A DNA stretch of 64,000 nucleotides from positions 24,943 to 88,942 of the forward strand of contig CAYSCX010000009.1 in assembly GCA_964429575.1 (NCBI GenBank), in the 5' to 3' direction. The translations under genes and the position numbers were made by a program. The stretch comes from CAYSCX01 sp964429575. GTDB taxonomy: Bacteria > Desulfobacterota > Binatia > Binatales > Binataceae. The stretch's first letter is position 1. The number at the start of each line of letters is the position of its first letter. Positions 17,859 through 25,736 of the stretch are shown here, piece by piece. A model generated the notes under the pieces. That model searched no databases. It saw only the letters and a list, made by a program, of their open reading frames with translations, and was not told the origin of the DNA.

Positions 17859-18548
17859 TCAGTTCGTGCGTTCGAGCGCCGCCATTGCGAGCGCGATCTC
17901 GAGATCGGCCGGCGTGGTGATCTTGATATTCGATGCGGAGCCTTCGACGACCTCGACTCGACTGCCGAGTCGTTCAACAAGTTCCGCGTCGTCCGTGGCG
18001 GCGATACTGTCGCGCGCTGCACGCGCATGCGCGTCCACCAGCAGCCTGCGCTGAAACGCCTGAGGCGTCTGCGCCTGCCAAAGACCGGCCCGTGCTACCG
18101 TCGCTGCGATCGCCCCGCCCGAGATCCGCTTGAGCGTGTCGGCAACCGCAATCGCAGCGATCGCCGCCCCCGCCGCCGCGGCGCCATCGAGACAGCGCTC
18201 AAATAGTTCGCGCGTCGCGAACGGACGCGCCGCGTCGTGTACGACCACCAGGTCGCTCTCCGCGCTGGTCAGCGCGAGCGCGATTCGGACGGAGTCCTGC
18301 CGCTCGGCGCCACCCGCGGTGATCTTCACCGGTACGGTGACTCCCGCCGCATTCGCCTCGGCACGCGCGGACTTCTCTGCGTCGGCAGGAACCGCCACGA
18401 CTATCTCGACCACCGCGTTCACCGACTTGAGTGTGCGGAGCACGCGCGCGAGCATCGTCTGCGCGCCGACCCTTACGAACGCCTTTGGCTGGTCGAGTCC
18501 GAGGCGCTGGCCGCTGCCCGCCGCGACGATTATTGCCGACGCTCGCAT
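17859..18548 (-). CDS. ispD: 2-C-methyl-D-erythritol 4-phosphate cytidylyltransferase
   Basis: IspD converts MEP plus CTP to CDP-ME in the non-mevalonate isoprenoid pathway. The 229-residue protein has the nucleotide-binding start IIVAAGSGQRLGLDQPKAF, the VVHDAARPF motif, the WQAQTPQAF motif and the TDDAELVE segment. The ATG at 18548 begins the conserved fold. It lies downstream of carD on the same strand, but a strong hairpin terminator separates them. IspF, which often follows, is absent here. Confidence 0.95.
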   Translation of the reverse strand: MRASAIIVAAGSGQRLGLDQPKAFVRVGAQTMLARVLRTLKSVNAVVEIVVAVPADAEKSARAEANAAGVTVPVKITAGGAERQDSVRIALALTSAESDLVVVHDAARPFATRELFERCLDGAAAAGAAIAAIAVADTLKRISGGAIAATVARAGLWQAQTPQAFQRRLLVDAHARAARDSIAATDDAELVERLGSRVEVVEGSASNIKITTPADLEIALAMAALERTN

Positions 18549-18630
18549 CGTGTTGCGCCGAGTTATAGCGCGAAGCCGGCGCGGTCGCAGCATGCTAGTC
18601 GTAGCGGGCGTTTCGGAGGCTCGGGAAAAG

Positions 18631-18659
18631 CGAAAGGCCGAGGTTCGCTCGGCCTTTCG
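18631..18659 (-). terminator. hairpin terminator between carD and ispD
   Basis: A perfect 12-bp inverted repeat (arms CGAAAGGCCGAG and CTCGGCCTTTCG, 5-base loop) lies 26 bp past the carD stop. On the minus strand it is followed by CTTTTCCC, so it fits an intrinsic terminator for carD. Confidence 0.8.
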
Positions 18660-18684
18660 TAGAACAGCGGGAATTAGCGCGTCG

Positions 18685-19179
18685 TCAGTTGGCGAAGATC
18701 GCCTTTAACTCATCCATGATTTTCTCTTCAGGATGTGCCTTGGCGATCGACAACTCCTTGACTAGCAAGCTGCGTGCCGTGTCGAGCATCTTGCGCTCGC
18801 CGAACGACAGCTCTTTGTCGGCTTTGAGCACCAGCAAGTCGCGCAGCACCTTTGCGATTTCTAACGGCGAACCGGTCTTAATCTTCTCCGTGTATTCGCG
18901 GTACCGGCGATTCCAAGTCTGGCTGTCCACCTCGACCTTGCGCTGTCGGAGGATGCGGTAGATCTTGTCCACCATGTCCTTTCCGATCACCCGCCTGAGT
19001 CCGACCTGCTCTACATTCTCGATCGGAACCATGATGGTCATTTTTTCCGTACCGAGGATTCTCAGTACATAAAAGCGCCGCTCGGTGCCCGAGATCACCC
19101 TGACTTGGATGTCATCAATGACCGCGACCCCGTGAGCGGGGTATACGACCTTTTCGCCCTTCTTGAACGGAAGACCCAT
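18685..19179 (-). CDS. carD: CarD/CdnL-family RNA polymerase-binding regulator
   Basis: CarD-type proteins bind the RNA polymerase beta subunit and stabilise open promoter complexes, notably at rRNA promoters. The 164-residue protein has the N-terminal Tudor-like domain (FKKGEKVVYPAHGVAVIDDI, LGTEKMTIMVPIENV) and a helical C-terminal DNA-binding domain with the WNRRYREY region, in which Trp is typical. The ATG at 19179 begins the conserved N-terminus. It has its own AT-rich upstream region with a plausible promoter and ends at a strong terminator, so it is probably monocistronic. Confidence 0.94.
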   Translation of the reverse strand: MGLPFKKGEKVVYPAHGVAVIDDIQVRVISGTERRFYVLRILGTEKMTIMVPIENVEQVGLRRVIGKDMVDKIYRILRQRKVEVDSQTWNRRYREYTEKIKTGSPLEIAKVLRDLLVLKADKELSFGERKMLDTARSLLVKELSIAKAHPEEKIMDELKAIFAN

Positions 19180-19275
19180 GTTTGATTGGCGCCGGATCCG
19201 TGGCACCTGATTTCAGAGCCAGTTGACGACCACCAGACGGTTCGCCGCTGTCTGACTAGCCCGGATTGCACAAAC

Positions 19276-19304
19276 ATTATGCCACAATTTTCTGTGTTTT
19301 GTAA
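19276..19304 (-). promoter_or_regulatory. candidate sigma-70-type promoter of carD
   Basis: In an unusually AT-rich stretch upstream of carD, the minus strand carries CATAAT (5 of 6 matches to the -10 consensus) at 19281-19276. A weaker TTACAA lies 17 bp upstream at 19304-19299. The predicted start is about 85-90 bp before the carD ATG. Assignment is by consensus only. Confidence 0.45.
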
Positions 19305-19373
19305 CTATGCACCGTCGATGAGCAAACACAGTAACGAAAACGAGGAACGGTGTTATAGAACGAACGCTACGGT

Positions 19374-19826
19374 TCAGCCAAGCTGCAATTCCATCACGAC
19401 GGCGTCTTCGCCCGGACCGTAGTAGTGACGCCTCAAGCGACGTTCCTCGAAACTGAATTTTCTATAGAGATGTCGGGCAGCTAGGTTCGATCTGCGCACC
19501 TCGAGAGTGACGAACAGAGCCCCTTTGCCGCGGGCCTCAGCGATCGCCTCGGTTAACAATCGACTGCCAATTCCGGCCCGCCGGTACTCGGGGTGAACCG
19601 CGACGTTCAATATGTGGCATTCGTCGTCGATGAGCCAGCGGCAGAGGAAGCCGGCGATATCGTCCGTATTAAGACCGCGGCGAGCCGCTACTGTAAGGCG
19701 AGAAAAGGGCAGCGATAGCTCATGTCGGAACGACTTGAGACTCCACGGAGCCGGAAAGGCGAGATGCTCTATCTCGAGTATCGCCGGAAGGTCGCGCTCG
19801 GTGGCGGCGCGAATCTCGACCGCCAT
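19374..19826 (-). CDS. rimI: ribosomal-protein-alanine N-acetyltransferase-like (GNAT)
   Basis: The 150-residue GNAT protein resembles RimI, which acetylates the N-terminus of ribosomal protein S18. It starts MAVEIRAATERDLPAILEIE and contains the acetyl-CoA-binding VHPEYRRAGIGSRLL and the ending LEVRRSNLAARHLYRKFSF followed by RRLRRHYYGPGEDAVVMEL, all typical of RimI. A GTG at 19889 would add 21 residues and sit 2 bp after the upstream gene; I prefer the ATG at 19826 by similarity. It probably shares a message with the ferredoxin fusion gene. Confidence 0.88.
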   Translation of the reverse strand: MAVEIRAATERDLPAILEIEHLAFPAPWSLKSFRHELSLPFSRLTVAARRGLNTDDIAGFLCRWLIDDECHILNVAVHPEYRRAGIGSRLLTEAIAEARGKGALFVTLEVRRSNLAARHLYRKFSFEERRLRRHYYGPGEDAVVMELQLG

Positions 19827-19891
19827 CGACCGCCAGTCACCGCTCCTGAGCCCCGACGGGCGGGCCGACTGTCCCCGTGATGTTGCCACTG

Positions 19892-21358
19892 TTACGCCGC
19901 TTCGCGCAGCACTCCGGGCTCGGCGGTGAGCACGACTACCCGGAGTATCTTGTCGCGCATCCGGTGCTTGAACGCGCCGACCGACCTATCGAATTCGATT
20001 CGAGTCTGGAAATCGGCGGGAAACGACGACGACACGTACGAGAGCCTGCGCAATGCCTCGCCGCGCACGCTCGCGCTGATCGTCAGCACCTCGTTCTCCA
20101 GCGTGATGTTGTAGTCGTAGTCCGGCATTTCGTCGGGCAGGTTCCACAGCCGCTTCAGCGACGACGCCGGAATCTTGCGCGGCATCTCCAGCCGCACGAG
20201 GTACGCATTCGAATACTCGGCTACCGTGTAAACCGTGCCGTAACGGCGGTCTCGTTCGAGCTTTTCGTCGTGGATATCGACGCGAAAACCGTCGAACGCG
20301 ACCTTGCGTTCTACCTGGCGGCGCTTCGGTGATCGCGCGAGCATCCGGCCCAGCGGCGCGAGTCCAAGGCCGTACCAGCATCCGCGGTATGAAACTTCTG
20401 ACGCGGGCCGCGAATGAAGTACGCCTTCGCGCATCCGCCAAATCGCTTCAATCGTTGCGATCAGTACTCCGAGCGCTATCCAACCGCGCGTAGCCTGCGA
20501 AAAGAGCGGGTCTCCCATGATCGCGACAGCAAATGCCAGGAATGCTGCTGGGTACGCGATGAGGTTGAAGATGACGTTGAGCGCCGTCGCGCGCATCTTC
20601 GAAAACCCCGATGGAGACCCGACCGCATCCTCGAGCTGCTGCTTGATGCTGTCCGGCATCGCCCCCAACAGCGGCTCCGCAAGCCTGAGCGCGAGTTGCA
20701 CAGGTCGCGGCGCGGCGGCTGGCGCGGCGAAATCGACCATCGCGAGCACCGCGTCGAACTCCTGCTCGAGTTCGCCGCTGAAATGCTTTTCGGGCAGCGG
20801 GCCGGGCAACGCGCCGATGTCCTTTGGCAGGTTGAGCATCGAGACAGGCGCAGCCCTGACCGTCGACGGCGCCGCCGGTGCGGGAGCGGGCGCTGGTTTG
20901 GGTGCAGCCACGGCGGGTTGCGCAACAGGCTTGGGCGCTGCCTCCGCTGCCACTCCGTCTTTGGCGGCCGCCGCCGATGCCGGCGCGCCATTGGCCGCAG
21001 CTGCGGGCGCCGCGGCGCCGCCGGCTTCCTTGTGGAACCGCGACGGCGCATCGTCGGGAATCGTCTTGTCGGGATGCAGCTCTCTGGCACGCGCCAGCAA
21101 CAGCTCGTGGCTCTCTACGATTTGCGGGTCGGGCACGCAGCAATCCACCGGACAGACCGCCGCGCACGCCTCGTGGTCATAGAAGCCCACGCATTCGGTG
21201 CACTTTTGCGGGACGATGTAATAGATGTCCTGCGCGATCGCCGCAGCGGTCGCGCCGTTGAGTTCCCACCCCACCCCGCCCGCGTAAATCGCGATGTTGG
21301 GGCACTCCGGTTCGCACGCCCCGCAGTTGATGCACTCGCTGGTTATTGTCGTCGCCAT
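19892..21358 (-). CDS. ferredoxin / membrane / Hsp20-like fusion protein
   Basis: This 488-residue protein joins three modules. Residues 1-80 are a 2[4Fe-4S] ferredoxin of the Alvin/YfhL type: C9, C12, C15, C19 and C53, C56, C65, C69, the second with the characteristic 8-residue spacing. Residues about 105-170 are an Ala/Pro-rich linker. Near 255-305 are two hydrophobic segments, probably membrane helices or a hairpin. The C-terminal third (about 360-475) contains YLVRLEMPRKIP, NITLENEVLTISAS and a SFPADFQTRIEF segment, resembling an Hsp20/alpha-crystallin beta-sandwich. I do not know a named family with this architecture; the function is unknown. Confidence 0.8.
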   Translation of the reverse strand: MATTITSECINCGACEPECPNIAIYAGGVGWELNGATAAAIAQDIYYIVPQKCTECVGFYDHEACAAVCPVDCCVPDPQIVESHELLLARARELHPDKTIPDDAPSRFHKEAGGAAAPAAAANGAPASAAAAKDGVAAEAAPKPVAQPAVAAPKPAPAPAPAAPSTVRAAPVSMLNLPKDIGALPGPLPEKHFSGELEQEFDAVLAMVDFAAPAAAPRPVQLALRLAEPLLGAMPDSIKQQLEDAVGSPSGFSKMRATALNVIFNLIAYPAAFLAFAVAIMGDPLFSQATRGWIALGVLIATIEAIWRMREGVLHSRPASEVSYRGCWYGLGLAPLGRMLARSPKRRQVERKVAFDGFRVDIHDEKLERDRRYGTVYTVAEYSNAYLVRLEMPRKIPASSLKRLWNLPDEMPDYDYNITLENEVLTISASVRGEALRRLSYVSSSFPADFQTRIEFDRSVGAFKHRMRDKILRVVVLTAEPGVLREAA

Positions 21359-21643
21359 CTGGCGTTAGGACCTCAATCGCAATCGGAGTGTCGGTTTGGA
21401 CAAGCCTCGAATCACACGTGGCACATGAGACGATAACTGTAGAAAGTTTTGCGTGTCAACGATGCACTCGAAAGCACGGCTTAACGTGCGAACCCGAACG
21501 TACCGTGCGTGGCAGCTTGCCTGTCGCATACTGATTTGCAACCATTGGCGCGTTCGATCGCGTTTCGCCTTGAACCGCGATGACGTTTTGCTGGGCGTGA
21601 CCGGAACTTGATTTCGCTCTGGAACTGGCAGGAGGGCTTTTGA
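21359..21643. other. intergenic region, no gene seen
   Basis: This divergent spacer lies between the ferredoxin fusion gene and the alanine-zipper lipoprotein. No convincing reading frame, hairpin or RNA gene was seen; it presumably holds the promoters of both flanking genes. A GGAGGG-type ribosome site precedes the lipoprotein ATG. Confidence 0.5.
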
Positions 21644-21925
21644 ATGAAGACTTTGGCGAGTCTGCTCGGGATCGCGGCGCTTGCGACTCTCATAAGCGCT
21701 TGCGGTCCGGACATGCAGGTCATCAACGATGCGAACGGCCGCGCCGAGGCCTCTGCGACCAAAGCTGAAGCTGCGGCGAACACCGCGGACCAGTCGGCGG
21801 CCGCGGCTGATGCTGCTGCGAAGAAGGCCGACGAGGCCGCATCGGGCGCCGAAGACGCGGTGCGCAGAGCCAATGACGCGGTGGCGCGTCTCGAGGCTGC
21901 GTTCGCGACGTCGGTTACGAAGTAA
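21644..21925 (+). CDS. alanine-zipper (Lpp-like) lipoprotein
   Basis: The 93-residue product has a lipoprotein signal (MKTLASLLGIAALATLISAC) with lipobox ISAC. It continues as a single long alanine-rich helix with heptad-like spacing (AEASATKAEAAANTADQSAA and onward), similar in style to Lpp/OprI. Such proteins often link the outer membrane to peptidoglycan, but no terminal covalent-attachment motif identical to Lpp is evident (it ends TSVTK, and a terminal Lys is present). A near-perfect hairpin follows. A similar protein is encoded at 24793, on the other side of groEL. Confidence 0.8.
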   Translation: MKTLASLLGIAALATLISACGPDMQVINDANGRAEASATKAEAAANTADQSAAAADAAAKKADEAASGAEDAVRRANDAVARLEAAFATSVTK

Positions 21926-21946
21926 GTTTCACGAGACGCTGGGTTC

Positions 21947-21979
21947 AATGGCGGGAGGAGCGTCGCTCCTCCCGCCATT
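21947..21979 (+). terminator. hairpin terminator after alanine-zipper lipoprotein
   Basis: A perfect 16-bp inverted repeat (AATGGCGGGAGGAGCG and its complement, one central base) lies 22 bp past the stop. It may act in both directions, since the gene at 22011 converges on it from the right. A T-run is weak. Confidence 0.7.
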
Positions 21980-22010
21980 CGCTGTTCTCGTCCTGCGAAT
22001 CGTTTCCCGC

Positions 22011-22406
22011 TCAGTCGCCCTCGGTGTCGGGCGTTTCAGCGGTGTTCTGCGGGCGGAGCGCCCGCCGCGCGCGCTCGCGAAGCGGATCGTTGCGCTCGAC
22101 GCGTGATTCCAAGTCGCGGAACTGCGCAAGTGAGAAGCCCGCGTTCTTCGCGGCCTGCTCCACGGTGAGGCTCCGATCTTTCTGCATTGCGCGGTAAACG
22201 CTTACGTACCGTTCGAGCTGGCTGGGCGTGACTTCGCGTTCTTCGTCATTCGCCGAATCAGCTTGCGCGGTCTGGACGGAGTACGCATGCGATGCTCCCT
22301 TTGAGAATTGCGGCGTAAGTGCCGCGGCCGCGATTGGCCGAGCGGCCAGGATGATCGTTGCGCATAGCACCGCGAATGGGAGTATGGATCGAACTTTGAA
22401 CTGCAC
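22011..22406 (-). CDS. hypothetical exported helical protein
   Basis: The 131-residue product has a signal peptide (MQFKVRSILPFAVLCATIILAA, cleavage near PIAAA). Its mature part is charged and predominantly helical, with EVTPSQLERYVSVYRAMQKD and FSLAQFRDLESRVERND. It is reminiscent of the DUF4168 style of small periplasmic proteins, but I cannot confirm this. It is convergent with the alanine-zipper lipoprotein and divergent from groEL, with about 170 bp between the two starts. Confidence 0.6.
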   Translation of the reverse strand: MQFKVRSILPFAVLCATIILAARPIAAAALTPQFSKGASHAYSVQTAQADSANDEEREVTPSQLERYVSVYRAMQKDRSLTVEQAAKNAGFSLAQFRDLESRVERNDPLRERARRALRPQNTAETPDTEGD

Positions 22407-22576
22407 GAATTGGAACCGCCTTTGAGACTATGCTTGCATGTACCGCGCTCAGGGTGAAGGGTAAGCAACCTTGCATTGCGATCGAACGTGTTTAAGTTGG
22501 TGGACGGCCGAACGGCTGCGGCGGAATGCGTGTAGCTCGCCGCGTCGCAACCTGAACAGTCAACGGAGAGAGATAG

Positions 22577-24289
22577 ATGCCAGCCAAGCAGATTGAGCTG
22601 CATGAGAATGCCCGTCGCGGAATCGTCGCAGGGGCGACCCTGGTTGCCGAAGCCGCGCGTGTGACGCTCGGCCCCAAAGGGCGCAACGTCATGATCCAGA
22701 AGAGCTTCGGTGCTCCAACCGTAACCAAAGACGGCGTCACCGTAGTAAAGGAAATCGAACTCGAAGATCGATTTGAAAACTTGGGCGCGCGGCTCATCCG
22801 CGAGGTGGCCCAAAAAACCTCTGAAACCGCCGGTGATGGCACTACTACCGCCACCGTGCTCGCCCGCGCGATTGTCCGCGAGGGTATCCGGCTCATCGCG
22901 GGGGGCTTCGCACCCATCGACCTCGCGCGCGGAATCGACGCCGGCGTGCGCAAGGCCATCGGCGTGATCAAGGAGATGTCGCGGCCGGTGAAGGATCGCG
23001 AGCGCATGGAGCAGGTCGCCACGGTCGCGTCCAACGGCGACGTCGAGATCGGCAAGATGGTCGCCAGGGCGATGGAGAAGGTTGGCAAGGAGGGCGTGAT
23101 CACCGTCGAGGAAGCGCGCGGCATGGAGACCTCGCTCGAACTCGTCGAGGGCATGCGCTTTGACCGGGGCTACCTGTCGCCGTACTTCATCACCAATCCC
23201 GAAAAACAGACCGTCGAACTCGACGAGCCATGGCTGCTGCTGCACGAGAAGAAGCTTGCCAATCTGCGCGAGATTCTTCCGCTGCTCGAACGCGTGGTAC
23301 ACGACGGCCGCCCGCTGCTCGTCATCTCAGAGGATGTGGAAAGCGAGGCGCTCGCCACCCTGGTCGTGAACAAGTTGCGCGGTTCGCTCAAGGTCGCGGC
23401 GGTCAAAGCGCCGGGCTTCGGCGATCGCCGCAAGGAAATGCTCCAGGACATCGCGATCCTGACCGGCGGCTCCGTGATCGCGGAAGAGTTGGGCTTCAAG
23501 ATCGAAAACGTGCAGACCAGCATGCTCGGACGTGCGCGACGCGTCGTGATCGATCGTGACAATACGATGATCGTCGGCGGCGAAGGCAAGAAGGCCGGCA
23601 TCCAGGGACGCATCGAACAGTTAAGACGCCAGATCGAGGACACCACTTCGGATTACGAAAAGGAGAAGCTGCAGGAGCGGCTTGCGAAGCTTACCGGCGG
23701 GGTCGCGGTGATCAAGGTCGGCGCAGCGACCGAAGTCGAGATGAAGGAAAAAAAGGCTCGCGTCGACGACGCCGTGCACGCGCTTCGCGCCGCCGTCGAG
23801 GAGGGTATCGTGCCGGGCGGCGGAGTTGCGCTGGTGCGCGCGATCAAGGCGGTCAAGGAACTTCGATTGGACGCCGATCGCAAGGCCGGTGCGAATGCGG
23901 TCGCGCAAGCGATGGGCGAGCCGCTGCGCCAGATCGCGCTCAATGCAGGCCATCTACCGCACGTCGTGTTCAACACGGTCTTGGAGGGCAAGGACGATTT
24001 CGGTTTCAACGCGCGCGAGGAAAAGTTTCAGGACCTCGTCAAGGCGGGCGTGATCGATCCCACCAAGATTGTGCGCATCGCCCTCGAAAACGCCGCCAGC
24101 GCGGCGTCGATGCTCATCACCACCGAAGGTGCAATCGTGGAGAAGCCCAAGAAACGGTCCGCGCGTCCTGCGATGCCCCCGGGCGCTGGAATGGATGCGA
24201 TGGGCGGTATGGGCGGAATGGGAGGCATGGGCGGTATGGGTGGAATGGGAGGAATGGGTGGCATGGGCGGCATGGATGATGACTTCTAG
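22577..24289 (+). CDS. groEL: chaperonin GroEL, no adjacent groES
   Basis: The 570-residue 60-kDa chaperonin has GPKGRNVMIQKSFGAP, the ATP-site GDGTTTATVLARAI, apical-domain elements and EEGIVPGGGVAL. The C-terminus is extended with eight GGM repeats ending MDDDF, a longer tail than the usual single GGM block. No groES lies upstream or downstream, and I saw no CIRCE element in the 170 bp before it, so it is probably a secondary or unlinked copy. The stop TAG (24287-24289) coincides with the first bases of a hairpin repeat element. AGAGAGA precedes the ATG at ribosome-site distance. Confidence 0.95.
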   Translation: MPAKQIELHENARRGIVAGATLVAEAARVTLGPKGRNVMIQKSFGAPTVTKDGVTVVKEIELEDRFENLGARLIREVAQKTSETAGDGTTTATVLARAIVREGIRLIAGGFAPIDLARGIDAGVRKAIGVIKEMSRPVKDRERMEQVATVASNGDVEIGKMVARAMEKVGKEGVITVEEARGMETSLELVEGMRFDRGYLSPYFITNPEKQTVELDEPWLLLHEKKLANLREILPLLERVVHDGRPLLVISEDVESEALATLVVNKLRGSLKVAAVKAPGFGDRRKEMLQDIAILTGGSVIAEELGFKIENVQTSMLGRARRVVIDRDNTMIVGGEGKKAGIQGRIEQLRRQIEDTTSDYEKEKLQERLAKLTGGVAVIKVGAATEVEMKEKKARVDDAVHALRAAVEEGIVPGGGVALVRAIKAVKELRLDADRKAGANAVAQAMGEPLRQIALNAGHLPHVVFNTVLEGKDDFGFNAREEKFQDLVKAGVIDPTKIVRIALENAASAASMLITTEGAIVEKPKKRSARPAMPPGAGMDAMGGMGGMGGMGGMGGMGGMGGMGGMDDDF

Positions 24290-24631
24290 CAGGCTGTCGA
24301 GAAATGCTTTGAGTTCCCGCAATGGCATTGACTTCACCTCTCCCGTTACTCGAAGGGAGAGAGCCTGCGCTGAGCGCAGTCGAAGGGCCGCCGGTCGCCG
24401 AGCTCCGAGCACGGTGCGCGCCGCAACTTCACCCGACCAACCGGAGCGGTTCCTCGCCGATGCCTCACTTCATGTTATTGGGAGTCGCGGCTCCCGGCCG
24501 GCGGGTGAGGGTGCAGATTCCTCCCTTCTCCCTCTTTCGCCTCTCCCTGACCTGGGAGAGGCCGCTCGCACGCAAAGCCGTGCGAGCGGGAGAGGGCGCA
24601 GGCGGTTAATCGCTTTTTCAACAGCCTGCCA
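24287..24631. repeat. hairpin-repeat element copy A (extended)
   Basis: Begins TAGCAGGCTGTCGAGAAA directly on the groEL stop and ends with GCAGGCGGTTAATCG followed by TTTTTCAACAGCCTGCC, the same end pattern as the other copies. The inside holds an inverted pair of GGGAGAG/CTCTCCC-type blocks, a GC-rich hairpin CTCGCACG...CGTGCGAG near 24570, and a degenerate copy of the CTGAGCG-AAGTCGAAGGG repeat at about 24370. No real coding sequence seen inside. Confidence 0.7.
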
Positions 24632-24792
24632 GAGAGCATGAGTGATTTATGCATACTAACCCGTCGTTGCCGCGTGCTGCGTACGTCGGGTAAACTTGCA
24701 TGGCGCAAAACGTTGTGCGACAAACATTTGGTTGCTACGCAGCTGTAATTTCACGCAGTTGTGCGGCTGCCGCGAACTCTCAGGAGGGTACG
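24632..24792 (+). other. leader region before second alanine-zipper lipoprotein
   Basis: No gene seen between the repeat element and the lipoprotein ATG. AGGAGG at 24782-24787 is a strong ribosome site for 24793. A possible promoter could not be picked with confidence. Confidence 0.5.
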
Positions 24793-25095
24793 ATGCAAGG
24801 CTTGATCAGAAAATCCCCGAAACTTGCTGGATTGGCCGGGGCGCTGTTTGCCCTGTCCTTGCTCGCCGGCTGTTCGCAAGGCGAAGACCCCGCGCAGCGC
24901 GCGGTCAACGCCGCCAACCGTGCGGACCAGGCCGCGTCGCGCGCCGAAGCTGCCGGGCAAAAGGCGCAGCAGGCCGCATCCGCGGCGCAGGCCGCAGCCA
25001 GCCGTGTAGAGCAGGCCGCAAGTGACGCCAAGGCCGCTGCTGATCGCGCGGAAGCGATTGCAGCCAAGACGATGGCGACCGGCAAGAAGCGCTAA
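24793..25095 (+). CDS. alanine-zipper (Lpp-like) lipoprotein, second copy
   Basis: The 100-residue product has a lipoprotein signal (LAGALFALSLLAGC) with lipobox LAGC, then an alanine-rich helix (ANRADQAASRAEAAGQKAQQ and onward) ending GKKR. It resembles the protein at 21644 in size and composition and probably shares its role in envelope structure. The ATG at 24793 is fixed by AGGAGG 5 bp upstream; an upstream in-frame start at 24700 would destroy the signal peptide. A GC-rich hairpin is found 92 bp downstream. Confidence 0.82.
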   Translation: MQGLIRKSPKLAGLAGALFALSLLAGCSQGEDPAQRAVNAANRADQAASRAEAAGQKAQQAASAAQAAASRVEQAASDAKAAADRAEAIAAKTMATGKKR

Positions 25096-25186
25096 GTTCC
25101 CACCTTCGATCCGTGCCCTACAGGCGCGGATAAGGTCGGTTGGACTGCCGCTGGCTGATCTAGTCGAAGCACAAAACGGGCGAACC

Positions 25187-25212
25187 AGGGCGGCTGCACA
25201 CCGAGCCGCCCT
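25187..25212. terminator. GC-rich hairpin, possible terminator
   Basis: A 9-bp stem (AGGGCGGCT and its complement) with an 8-base loop is followed by TGGATTTCC on the plus strand. It lies between the convergent lipoprotein and cupin genes and could terminate both. Confidence 0.45.
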
Positions 25213-25267
25213 TGGATTTCCTCTCATCGCCGGGCGATGCGCGCCGCGACGGACCGTCGCGCCCAGC

Positions 25268-25714
25268 CTACGGCTTTGCGAGTGGACGCGGACGGTCGCG
25301 CTTCGCATCGACGATGCAAAAGAACCCGAACTTGCCAGCGCCCGTCGCGCGCAACTGATGTGGCATGTCCGGACCGATGTAGATCGTATCCATCGGCCGG
25401 AGCTGATACTCATCTCTGCCAACTCTGACCTTGCCACTCCCGCGGACACCGATCACGACATGCGAATGGTGATGGCGTTCGAAGCTGGTGTATCCGCGTG
25501 CATCGAGTTCGAAGTACCGCAGATGAAATCTGACGCGCTCACCGCGCTTTCCGATGAGCACCTGTCGCGATGCGCCGCGGAAGTCGCCCCCTCGATGCGC
25601 TGAAAGCTTGTACGGCTCCAGCTCGACTTGATCCCAACGGAAGCCGCCGCGGAATTTTCTGAGCACCGGCGGCGATGCCGGGCGTTTGCGAGTACGCCGT
25701 GCCTTCGTCGGCAT
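25268..25714 (-). CDS. cupin-domain protein
   Basis: The 148-residue protein has an Arg/Lys-rich N-terminus followed by a single cupin barrel. A histidine cluster HHHSHVVIGVRGSG gives the first cupin motif and MPHQLRA the second, with GPD before it. It is probably a metal-binding small cupin, either an enzyme or a sensor; the substrate is unknown. I chose the ATG at 25714, since upstream residues are a Ser/Arg shadow overlapping the dehydrogenase. It lies 22 bp downstream of the zinc dehydrogenase, so the two may be co-transcribed. Confidence 0.75.
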   Translation of the reverse strand: MPTKARRTRKRPASPPVLRKFRGGFRWDQVELEPYKLSAHRGGDFRGASRQVLIGKRGERVRFHLRYFELDARGYTSFERHHHSHVVIGVRGSGKVRVGRDEYQLRPMDTIYIGPDMPHQLRATGAGKFGFFCIVDAKRDRPRPLAKP

Positions 25715-25736
25715 GGTCGCGCGCAGACGCCGCCGG

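Noticed and set aside
22407..22576. CIRCE or other heat-shock operator upstream of groEL
   Set aside because: No inverted TTAGCACTC/GAGTGCTAA element is present, and no sigma-32-like promoter could be recognised with confidence.
24180..24289. Tandem GGM codon repeats as a CRISPR or satellite array
   Set aside because: They are in-frame codons of the GroEL C-terminal tail, not an array with spacers.
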